Positions 36,789 through 48,400 of a stretch of 64,000 nt of DNA are shown in pieces. Made by a program: the position numbers and the translations under genes. The DNA lies in the NCBI GenBank assembly GCA_017165825.1, contig CM029380.1, positions 961,981 to 1,025,980 of the forward strand. Reading direction: 5' to 3'. Each line of letters opens with the position of its first letter. Position 1 is the first letter of the stretch. Below the pieces are notes generated by a model. That model did no database searches and was not told where the DNA came from. It saw only the letters and a list, made by a program, of their open reading frames with translations. This DNA comes from Hepsetus odoe (lineage: Eukaryota > Chordata > Actinopteri > Characiformes > Hepsetidae).

Positions 36789-38340
36789 CGTGGTCTGAAG
36801 GTCTCTGGGTTTGTTTCAGTGCAAATCAGCAAATCAACGAAGACCATCAGCAAATCAACGAAGCCAAAGTAGGAACAGGAAGAGCTGAAATCTGAAGAAA
36901 CAATACACAGTTCAGGGTCCAAATGGATGATCTCTTTAACACGACCCTGTTATTAACCTGAAGCTCTCACAAACAAACACACACCCACACACACAGCTAC
37001 CAGGCCAGTTCTGATACATTCATTATTTATTTGTTTTGGGTGTAAATTCTAAAGAGAACTCTCAGAACATGTGACATCCTTCACATCAGACCATCCAGAA
37101 CTGCTTCATTACCAGAGGTGTCCTGTTGTCTCGTCCCCGTGTGTCCGACCTCAGGTTGCCGGTCGGACACACGTTTATATTTATGGTTTTGCCCGTCTGA
37201 GTGTCTGAAGGGCAGAAACTCTCACTGTCCAACCTGTGTGTGTGTGTTTTCTTTTATTTTAAAGGCATCCTCTGATGAAACAGGACGACCAACAGAACCA
37301 GCGGACATCACTGACTTTATAAAGCGTCCTTTTTTCAAAATTCACCTTTTCCTTTTATAGGAAGAGATTTGGAAGGTCCTGATTACCTTTCAGAGCAGGA
37401 CATGTTTCCTTTGGGGGACAGATGGTCCATAAAGCAGTTTGTGGAGAGGGAGGGGGGGGAGAGAGACACTGTCACACCAAAGCTGAACCGGTGGTGCAGC
37501 GTAAACTTGTACCCTGTGTTGTTCTGTTGTTGCTAGGTGGTTGCTATGGCTATTGTATATCAGGTGAATGGCACTTTTGATATGAAAAGTAGTGGCTATT
37601 GTGTTACGTGGTTGCTATAGTTGTTTGGCGGGACCTCTTTAATCCCAGGTTGATACTCTGGATTTTCACTGGTTTCTATAGTAACTTATATAGTTGCCAA
37701 GGTGTTGTTAAAGTAAGGCAGTTGCTCAGGTGTTTCTAGGTTTTTTCTGTTACAATAGTTGCCATGGGCAAAGAGAGAAGAAAAGAGCGGCAGCATTATT
37801 GACTGTCCACACTGAGGACACAGACAGCTGTCTGTCCTTCTGTAAACTTTCATCCTGACGGCAGTGTGAGGGGAGGGATTCTCCACAAGACACATGCAGA
37901 CGTACCCAAAGTGGACCTCTGGCAGGGACGTCTCTGTTTACAGATTGTCATAATATTTTTGTTTTTCTGTTGATCAGTGATCTAAATATCTGTATTATTG
38001 TTTGTTTGGAACAGAGGGAAAACATTTGCCTGTGCTGCAGTTCTACGTTACCTCCTGGCCTTTGCACCAGTCATGTGACTGAAATCTATTAATTTTGATT
38101 GACAGGGGAGAGGCCTGGTCATCATGCAGGTGCTACCAGTTTTTAATTTACCAGTTTTTATGCTAATGTGACAAAATTCCACACATGGTGAGGTGAGGTG
38201 TGGAAATGAAGAATTTTACACCCACACTTCCTTCTCTCTCTCTCACACACACACACCTGCATAAACAAGGATTTAAAATTCAATGAACGCATTACTGAAA
38301 ACGATACTGAACGTCATCTCCACAGTGAGATCACTGAACT
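36787..38340. other. Intergenic, no gene seen
   Basis: Mixed unique sequence with short CA/TG runs; no frame resembles a known protein on either strand and no clear repeat family was recognised. Confidence 0.5.
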
Positions 38341-38363
38341 GACAATGGCCCTCCTGTTTGGAT

Positions 38364-38585
38364 GGTCCTCCCTCTCCCCCATCACTCAGTATAACTGTCC
38401 TCTCTCTCTCTGGGTGTGTAGGGCGGTCCTCCCTCTCCCCCATCACTCAGTAGAACTGTCCTCTCTCTCTCTGGGTGTGTATGGTGGTCCTCCTTCTCCC
38501 CCATCACTCAGTAGAACTGTCCTCTCTCTCTGGGTGTGTAGGGTGGTCCTCCCTCTCCCCCATCACTCAGTTTAACTGTCCTCTT
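38364..38585 (+). repeat. 61-bp minisatellite, about four units
   Basis: Units begin GGTCCTCCCTCTCCCCCATC at 38364, 38425, 38486 and 38545 (periods 61, 61, 59) and include a (TC)n run of varying length. Confidence 0.9.
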
Positions 38586-39099
38586 GTTGACAAATTAGGA
38601 ATTTATAACATTTTACAAATCCAGAGCAGAAGAGTCTCCCTGAAGCCACCTGAGGTTCAGCGTTTTGTTCATGGGACAAATGATGCTGGAGGAAGGACCA
38701 AGCCAAGCTCAAACCCACAATCTTTTGATGTTTCCTGTCATCAAGCAACCACCATACCTACTTTAAATATACACCAGGCGAATCACAACAACCGCACGGC
38801 TAATAAAACAACATCAGACTGGGAACAAATCTGCAGGATCAGATTGCATCGCTGTAATAAAGGATCAGCGGGAGGACTTGTGTTAATGCCCTGAACCCGA
38901 GCTGAAAAAGTATGTTTAAGTGCAAACATAAAATTACTTTTGGTTTAGATCACCAGGCAGAACCTCTCTCCACAGAAGCTTCTAAATAACTAATTTGCAT
39001 AACAAATTCTTTTTGATTTGTAAAGGCTGATGTTTGCTTGAAGGGTTGGCCTTGATGGCGTAATCACTAAATCATAGCAACACACCCCTCTTGTCTGTT

Positions 39100-39365
39100 C
39101 CATCTCCTCTGAAATAACCTCTTTTGGTCAGAACTCCCTTCTGTCTTCAAGAGTCATCTGAAGACCCACCTCCTCAAGGAACACAGCGGAGAATAACTTT
39201 TCCTAACTAGACCGACACTTATGCTTTTCCAACACAGGGTTGTGGAGATCTAATGGAAGATGATTGTTCTCTTCTTCCTCCAGCTGCTCCCGTTTAGGGG
39301 TCGCCACAGCAGATCATCTGTCTCCATTTCTTCCTATCCTCTGCATCTTTATCCTTCAAACCAAA
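39100..39365 (-). mobile_element. LINE fragments, including inverted RTE tail
   Basis: 39266-39365 is an inverted RTE tail (CTCCCGTTTAGGGGTCGCCA, CTGTCTCCATTTCTTCC). 39130-39250 has TCATCTGAAGACCCACCTCC, a phrase common at the 3' end of fish non-LTR elements. Confidence 0.6.
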
Positions 39366-40424
39366 CATGTGACTGTGCTCCATTTACTGCAGTTTCCAGA
39401 AATTGTGGTCACCTGTTTTGGGATGTTTCTCTGCAGCCCCATTTGCAACAGTTCTGCTTACACGATTGGACATTTTAATCAATATAATCAAGCAAAATAT
39501 TTTTGGACTGGCAACCTGTCCAGACTGTTTTTCCGACTTTCCTCCTGGCAAATCCTCCAGCATCCCCTGCTCCCACTGGTCAGGACAGGCACCTCAAATG
39601 ATAGATGAACAGTTAAAAACTAAACTTGACCAGTATATGTTTCCTATTCAAATATACGTGACCTTTATATGTGACCTGGAGCAATGAAACAATTGTAAAC
39701 TGGAAGTTTAAATATTCAAGAAGAGGGTTTCAGTTTCCTTTCGCAGAAGTTTGATAAGCGTGAAGAGAGAGGATGAAGGGGTTACATTGAGCACACTCAT
39801 ACAAAGGGTGGAGCAAAGTCATATCAGCCTCTTGCAGGGGAAGCAGACGGCAGCATATCATTCTAAAGAGTCACCCGATCCACACAGTGAGTAACGCGTT
39901 CCTACTTTCCACTTCTATTAATGACAGGCAGACTGTACTTCAGCCAGGCCGATGTTTTACAGATGAATTCAATTAGATCAGGTAAACCATTAAACCGTGA
40001 TTAAGCATCCCTGTGTATATGTGGGAGAATAAGTATTCGAATTTGAGATGTTCTGGAAATGGAACTTATTTGTTCAGTTTTATAACTTACTGTCTGTTTA
40101 AAGGACTCCTGCTGCAGAAGCGTCTGTGCTGAGTCTAAAGTTGTGATGTCACAAAACATTTTCTGCTAAGTGCCATTTCAGTCTGCTGTCTTTTAAAGGA
40201 GGGGATCAACGGCTTTCTTAAAATACAGGTGGGCCAATCAGAACAGATTATTTATTCAGTTTTAAAGAAATCGTGCCAAAAAACAGTTTTGAAAATTTCT
40301 AAGAAAAGAAAAGTCTTATTCTAGACTTCCAAAACTAGAAGCAATTAATTGGCGTGGTTTGAATAATTAAGCTGAATTAGCTTTATTGATTGATTAACCC
40401 AGCCACTAGGGATGCACAAGCCAG

Positions 40425-41215
40425 TGTACTTCTTGGTGCTGGTCCCAGTACCGGATAAATGGGGAAGGTTACATCAGGAAGGGCATCCGGTGTAAAACTT
40501 TTTTGCCAAATCAATATGCGGACAACGAAACAGAATTCCATACCGGATCGGTCGAGGCCCGGGTTAACAACGACTGCCATCAGTACTGTTAGCCTACAGG
40601 GTGCTGGTGGACACTGGACTACTGTTGGCCAGAGGAGGATGAGGAGGAGGAGGAGGAGGAGGAGGAGAAGAAGGAGAAGAAGAAGCATGTGCAGAGGGAG
40701 GAAGAAAGAAAGATAGAGAGGAGAGTGGAAGTGAGGGAGGGACTTTGAATGTTGGCAGCATGACTGGTGAAGGTAGAGAATGAGCTGATATGATGGAGAG
40801 AAGGAAGGTTGATATTTTGTGTGAGAGAGACTAGATGGAAGGGTAGTGAGACCAGGTGTACTGGAGGAGGGTTTAAACTCTTCTACCATGGTGTGGATGG
40901 AAGGAGGAACAGGGGAGGTGTTATCCTGAGGGAAGAGTATGTTTTGGAGGTGAAGAGGGTGTCAGGGAGACGACTGGATGATGTGACGTTAGTGAACCAG
41001 GAAGTGCAGCAAATAAACAAGAGGGAAGTAAGGGCAATGATGAAGAGAATGAAGAATGGAAAGGCTGTTGGACCAGATGACATACCAGTGGAAACATGGA
41101 GGTGTTTAGGGGAGATTGCAGTGGAGTTTCTGACCAGATTGAATTTAAGACAATCTTGGAAAGTGAGAGGAGCCTGAGGAGTGGAGGAGAAGTGTACTGG
41201 TACCTATTTTCAAGA
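40425..41215 (+). mobile_element. RTE-type LINE: 5' part and reverse-transcriptase fragment
   Basis: The start has the common fish phrase GGAAGGGCATCCGGTGTAAA and AATCAATATGCGGACAAC. Near 41030-41140 the plus frame reads MKRMKNGKAVGPDDIPVETW ... GEIAVEFLTRLN, typical of the reverse transcriptase N-terminal part of RTE/BovB elements. It is interrupted and truncated. Confidence 0.8.
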
Positions 41216-41229
41216 ATAAGGGTGATGAA

Positions 41230-42397
41230 CAGAGCAATGGTAGCAAAAAAATCTCATATAAAGGGCTAGTTCAGAGTTTTATCAAAATATGAAGTACTTA
41301 CATGGTTCCACTAGATTCTTGGAAGAATCCAGTGAAATTTTGGGAAGAAGAAGAAGAAGATAAACGGAAGATCCTGAAGATCTCATGTCACTGATCATCA
41401 ACAAATCCACATAACATAAAATGCAACTCATTTCTAAACTAGAGGACACACTGTTGCGATGGTTAATTCCATAATTGCTTTGACATGTCCTGGCAGGTAG
41501 CTATGTATATCCTTGCTAGCATGTTGTCTTTTTTAAATTTTTTTATAATAAAGTATTATCATATTTAGGAACCAAAATTCTTTCTTTTCCAAACACCCAG
41601 TACTTGGTATTTGGGTTTGGTTCTGATTTTGCTTTATTTCCCAAACCAAGTCTTAGGTATACTTCAGGGTAAAAAGTACAATAAGGTGTACCTTGTAATT
41701 GCACAAGGTGTAGGTCTTTTAGGGGAACCTTCGGTTTATGGGATCTAAAATCTGTTACTAATGGTTCTTGTTGATGAAAATGATGGAACCCAAAAGTATG
41801 AAGTACTTGGTTGTGTTCACTCTGAATCAGGTGTTAAAAGGAAAACACCACCCGCTGATGGGCACAGGGGTCAAAAGGCATACATAACAAAACAGAAAAT
41901 TCAAGTTCAGTGATGGAGATAGCGATGTTCAGTAATGAAGACCCACAAGGCCCTATTGGTGTGTTATTTGTCTTTATTTCTTTGATAAAATGTTTGTTAA
42001 ACAAGAACACAAACTGTGCATGCAAACTGTGGCCACATCTGGATATTCGCTGCTTTTTTTGATTGCACATCCCAAGTTTGAAGTTTTTTTCTTTCAGTAC
42101 AGGTTCAAGGTTCGAGTCTACGTCTAGCCGATGTATCCCGTTTCACAAAGAGTGAACATCCATTACATAAAGTACATCTTCAGGGCAAATAATTCAGAAG
42201 GGCAATAGTTTTTCTTCAAAATGTATATTTACTAAATGTAATAAAAAATACGAAAATTGCAAAGATATCTTCATTGTGTATTTGCAGGACCACAAGGAGG
42301 AGAATAAGGAGTAGACGAAGAAGAACACCAGGGGCAAATGTTGATGATTCACCTCCTGGGGTGTTTCTTTATGACCTGAGGTTCTGAAACCCAACAG
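41230..42397. other. Flank upstream of HELZ2-like gene
   Basis: No earlier HELZ2 domain is visible. The promoter should lie here or at an unseen upstream exon. I could not find a convincing interferon-response element by eye. Confidence 0.4.
42396..42397 (+). promoter_or_regulatory. Possible splice acceptor before the HELZ2-like start
   Basis: The sequence CCCAACAG precedes the frame of the large first exon by 28 nt before the ATG, and the frame from 42398 to the ATG is open. If used, the exon would start in the middle of a codon and an upstream 5' exon would exist. The pyrimidine tract is poor, so this is only a candidate. Confidence 0.25.
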
Positions 42398-42425
42398 GTC
42401 CTTCTTTAAGCAATCAAACCCAACT

Positions 42426-45400
42426 ATGGGGTCCCAGTTTTACCAAGAACCCAATCTTGGAGATCTGCAGAAGCTGTTGAACACCAGACCACATGAGTTC
42501 AAAAGATGTAAGCTTAAAATGGTGAGACATGATCTGGCACATGCCAAACCTCTAAATGACCCAACCCTTCTCATCAGTATTTTTGGAAGGGAGAATGTGG
42601 GCAGATGTTTGCCTGATGATGAGGTCTGTGTTCGGATCTTGAGCAGAGAACACCAGCCACAAGGAGGGGAAGTGCTGACAGGGAAAGTTGAGGGACTGTT
42701 ACAAAGAGACGAGGAACGTTGCACCTTCATCTGTAGGATGGAAGAAGATGCAAAGTTTGCTACACCTATAAAGAACAACATGACCAGAATAAAAATCATC
42801 CAAACACGATCAAACAGAATAGAAGTACGAAAGTTCCAGCCCACGGATCAACGGTGGGTCAGTGACAAATTCATAGAGAAAGCTGAAAATCAGCTACTGG
42901 TTGTCAAAGTGCTGAAATGGGAAAAGGAGCACACGTTCCCTCTCGGAGTGGTGACAAATGTTCTTTCAAGCAAAGATGATTACTGTGAATTGTTACAAAT
43001 ACTTTTAAAAGGGGTTGGCATAAAAGACACCCCTCCCTCATCCTTCACAGCCAGAAATGACCAAGAGGAAGAAGAGAAGAGGGAAGACTTTTGTAAAAAC
43101 ACAACATTTACCATAGATTCTAATGAGGCAGAGGACTTGGATGATGCCTTCAGCGTGATTGACAGTGGAGAAACATATGTAATTGCCATTCATATTACAG
43201 ATGTTGCAAGTTGCGTCAGCAAAGACAGTGAGGAAGATATCGTTGCAAGACAGCAAGGCAGAACTTTTTACCATCCTGAAAAAAAAGAAAAACCAGTCTT
43301 TATGTTCTCCAGAAAATTGAGCTCTGAATGCTTAAGCTTGATCCCTGGTGAGAAACGAAAGGCTATATCCTTGCTGATAGGCATTGACAAGGCCACCAAC
43401 ACAATAGTATCCAGCTGTTTTACTTTGTCTCACATCAAGTCTAACAGGCGTCTGTCATATGAGGAAGCAGACAGGATAATTCAGAAGCACTGCTTGGATA
43501 ATTCAAGACCCCTGTGTTTCTCAAGGGTAGAAGACTGCATTGCTAAAGCCTATGATTTTACCGAAGTGCACAGGACGTACAGGCTGGATGGAGGCTGGAG
43601 CTCTGGAAAAAGGAAAAGACAGAGCAGGGCTCAATGCATGGTGGAAGAGCTCATGAATCTCTACAACAGTGCAGTAGCAGAAGAGCTAATATCTAATGAC
43701 CTAACGAGAGATCTCACTCCCCTGAGGTGCCACCAGGAGCCAGACCATGAAGAGCTTGAACAATTAAAAGCTAAATATTTTGACCTTCTGCCCCTGTCTC
43801 TTTGTCTGTCACATCTTTATGGAGTTGAAGAGTTTCAGGAAGTGGAAGAATCCAGTGAAGAAGAAGAAATGGAAAATCCTCAGGAAGAAGACACGCGATT
43901 TATCGTCATCAAGTCTGTATTAGATCAAATGAAAGCTCTGGCAAAGAACAGCGATCATCACAACCTGGTTCAGCTGCTCATATCAGATGACATACACCCA
44001 ACGCTACTCCCAATGGCCAAGGATTTCCAAGATGTTCAAAATAAAGCCACCATTTTGAGATCTTGCTCCACCTTGCCTTCAAAGCTTGGACACTTTGGCT
44101 TGCAACTCAATGCATACACCTGGGCCTCTTCTCCAATGAGACGCTACCTAGACCTGATCCTTCAGAGGCTTCTCCACATTGTCCTCTGTGGAAATCAGAT
44201 GGTGGACTACACACAGGCAGACATTAATCAGTTCTGTGACTCTGCCATAGAATCTTTAGATTGTGCTGAGGACCTGTTTTTACAAACACTGATGTTCATC
44301 ACCACCAATGAATTCAGCTCCAGAGTTGTAACCAAGCTGGCTGTGGTAGACCAACTTCCTCCAAAGAAACATGACTTTATGATCTCACTTCCTTTTGATG
44401 AAATGTGTGAGGGATATACCATCATGTACAGGCACCTAAAGGTTGTTGAGCAGCCTAGTTACAACAGTGTCAGGAAATCCATCACCCTCCACTGGAAGAG
44501 AAGAGTGTATTCTTTCAGCAACCCCACCATAGTTCAACCTCGAACATGGCTCAATGAAAACGAGACACTCGTCTCCATGAACGAATGGAGACAGATTATA
44601 TCTGCAGTTAAAGAGAAAGACTGGGATGAAGTTAGAAGATGCCTTCAAGAAGTGACAGCAACAAACCCAATGGGTCTGCGGTCAAATGAACATTGTTCAG
44701 ATAACCATTTCAAAGAGTTTGACATGGAGCTTAAGTTAGGAAGTGTGTTAGAAGTGCAGCTTGGGACAGAAATGATCAAGGGGAAGGCAATACTTACAGT
44801 GAAGCTCCTTAACATCAATCCGTTCTTTGAGGTATGTCTGGAGCATGCAAGAAACCCAACCATGTGTTTCTTCAAAGAGGTATGTGATCCGGCAAAGCCC
44901 AGGTATGAAAATTATAAGGAGTACCAGAAGATTTGGAGTAACCTCTGTAAAATGGACACCGCGTACAATGCTGTGGAAGAAAATAACAGTGTAGTCCTTG
45001 AAGATGTGGACATAAAATGGACGGAAGAAACAGAGACGAAGCTCAAGGGTTTCTTCCAAATGACAAAGGAACAGAAGAAAGAATGGTGTCTGGAATTTGA
45101 TTTAACAAACTGCTACCTTTGCATCCGGTTGAGAGGTCAGCGTGAGGACGAGGAAGAGTCACAAACAAAACAATCCAATGGCTTCAGGTTCGCTGATCTG
45201 GAGGATAAACTTCCCTTCACTTGGGTTGCACACGGTGTAGCCACCAAATCTGCAGCAGACAGGAAAAAGGAGGAAGCAAAAAAATCCACCAAAATCCAAA
45301 TCGATTTTCAGATCAATCGCATGTGTATGGTTGCTATTCCAAGACAAGTTTTTGAGAAGGGTACCAAGTTCACTGTAGAAGTCATTCCGAAGAAAATTCC

Positions 45401-48400
45401 ATACGTGTAAGTCACAAGCCGTTTGCCTCTTCCAAAAAATTGCCACTTGATCACTAAAAATTCAGAGCCCACACTTTAACTGATGTAATTTAAAACAAGT
45501 AAAGTCTAAAACAGAGAAAGAAACATCTCTTTAAGAGAATTTCACATGGAAGTATCAACAGAAAAATGTAAATGTCCCACTTGGCAGGATTCATTGAGCT
45601 TAACCAATTCACTGAGCCTCCATCACGATAGACCGATGACTTTAGGTGTGGTCCTTCATAACTTTGGCTATAAATTTTAGACTCATCTGTCCATCATTTT
45701 TAAAGTCACATAATCACAAAAGCTTGAAGCATTGTTTTTTCTAATTGGGCAGTTTTGGTGAGCCACAAAGTCTTGCATGCTTGTTAGGAGTCCCAATTGC
45801 TCTGTTTCTTTAAATTGTATATATATATATATATATAATTCTTCATTTATTTTACGTTCGTTTTCCCCATGATTATGCAAGTTTATTATCTATTTATTAT
45901 TATCTTAACTCAGAATTAATTTGTGAAGAACTTTATTTTGGCAGCTAATGTAAAATAACTATTTAATAATTTAAAGTGTAATAAATTATTTATTGTGATT
46001 TAATTATGGCTTATTATCCATTTGCAGGCTAAATGAAAATGCTGTGGCCAACATAGGAAAGGCAAATGACCTGGTGAAAAGCATTGCCACGGGACATAAA
46101 TTAAATAAACCTCTCAGTAAGTATCTTATGGGATCTCATGGGATTGAACAGGTTTCCCTGCTCAGGTTCTGGAGGGTCTTTGTTCAGCACAGTTTGGTAG
46201 TTCCACCTGGTGATTAACAGGTGAGTAGAACCAGGTGTGTTTGAAGGAAAATCCCCGATCTGTGCTGTACATGGAACCAGGATAAGAGTTGGGGAATCCT
46301 GCATAACAGATGTTGGCTTGAACAAAAGAACTTACTTTATAAGCTTAAAATAACTTTTAACAGCTGAAGATGAACCAGAATGTTTCTTGGAGCAGCCCAC
46401 CTTGGATCTGCCACCTCTAAATGAAAGTCAGGAAAGAGCTGTTCAACACGCACTGCGAAATCCCTTCACGGTGATTCAAGGACCACCAGGTGCCCTTTAG
46501 CCTTTACATACAGAACATACAGACAGAAACATACAGAAGTACAGAGTATATGGTCGAGAATCAAAGTTCTACCTTCATCCATTCTGTCACAGGTACTGGC
46601 AAAACTGTGGTTGGGGTTCACATTACTTATCATTACCACAAGAAGAACAAGCATCATGAAGAGCAACTTCAGAAACAGGCCCCACAATCGAAAGAGCAGA
46701 AACACAAGAAATGTGGCATCCTGTACTGTGGACCCTCCAACAAATCAGTGGATATCGTGGCAGGTGGATTGTATTTGCTTACGTATCTTCTTCTGATATG
46801 GTTTTCTGTTGTCAGTTTTCAGATTTTTCACTTGGTGTTGGCTTAGTAAAAGCGTTTTTGGCTTTCAATCTGTGAGGGAAATGAACACGGAGCAGTTTCA
46901 ATTCTATTTCTACAGCACAACTGACATCGACACAAAAGTGAAAGTAAAAAAGTGAAAGTGACAACCCTTCTCATTGTGAGGTCACAGCACAGCACACAGT
47001 GAACCACAACGAAACTGGACCTCTGCATTTAACCCATGCACTCAAACACCGTGCAGCAGTGAGCAGCTATTGAAAGCACCTGGGGAGCAGTGATGGGGAT
47101 GGTACCTTGCTCAAGGGCAACCTATTGGTGAAGGAATCGAACCCACAATTTCATGGGGTTTGTTTGAGTAGTTGATTTGGTTGGGGGCTGATCAGGTCTG
47201 GAGTACAGGGAATTAAAAAGACCCCAATGATGGTTGATACTTTGTCTAGAGTACAGGAAAATGGATGATGGTCATCAAGCCAAGAGAGCAGCCTTTGCCC
47301 CCTGAGAACTTTAACAAACTTGAAGCAGGTTCTGACTGAGACACGAGCTGAATTTAACACCTATCATGTTGCATTTCAGAACAGCTAATGAAACTTAAAG
47401 GAGTCCTTAAGCCTCTGCGTATTTACTGTGAGCAGATGGAAATGCGGGAGTACCCTTACCCTGGCAGTGACCTAAAGCTTTGCCGCAAATCCCTCCGTGA
47501 TGAGAAATCAAAGGAGAAGCTCAGGTAAAGTACTGCCGAAGGAGAGGATGTTGGGATGCTTTTGTCACCATTTTCAAAGGCCCTGTGTTCACCTGGCGAT
47601 AATATGGGTCTTGTGAGATCAGCTCTCAATAAAGGTTGCACCCAAGATGCACTGAAATCAAAATGTGTCCAGAGCCAAACTCTAAGATACCTTTCTTGTT
47701 TGCTTGTTCTAATGTTGCTGACATGCAGCCCATAGCCTTGCTAAATATAATGATCGATCTGACTAGCATCCTGGAATTATCAGTGAAAATCAAGGAAATT
47801 GGATTCGAAAGAATGATTTGGATCAGTCTGGGTTGTTTAATCTCCAGGAGACAGGGATGGAAAGTTCATCACTGCCTCCTGCTGTATAAAAACAACACTG
47901 CATTTGGTCCCTGCAGATGGAAATGATGTCTGTGTTTATTTACAGGTGAACTTAGAGATGTCCACTTATGGTCAGATCACCCAAGACACAGGTTAATGCT
48001 GGGTGTGAACAGGGACAATGGGACATGTTGAAAAGCATTGATATCAGCTATCTTTCCTTTCTTGTTCCATTTGATTCAAAGAGGGAAAACATGTTGCGGG
48101 ACCAACGGAACAATTAGTACTTCTAAGAATTCTACGGGACTTGTTTTACTGGGGCATTCCTTGGTCCTTGTCCAGTAGATGCATTAAATATCCTGTTCAT
48201 AAGAGACAACTGAGGCCATATTCATTTTCACAGGGACATCACACTGATGCACCTGGTTCGGAAACCTGAAAACCCTCACTCAGATGAGATCTTATCCAAC
48301 GAAAAAATTGAGCATCAGTCGGACTTTGACACTGAAAGGTAAATGGAGCTCATAAAAACAGGAAATAGGAAGGAGCACTACAGTGCAAAAAAATTGACAG

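Noticed and set aside
38364..38585. Regular direct repeats that might suggest a CRISPR array
   Set aside because: Units are contiguous 61-bp tandem copies without unique spacers, in a vertebrate genome.
42070..42100. Possible interferon-stimulated response element before the HELZ2-like gene
   Set aside because: AGTTTTTTTCTTTC differs from the AGTTTCNNTTTC consensus at a core C; too weak to claim by eye.
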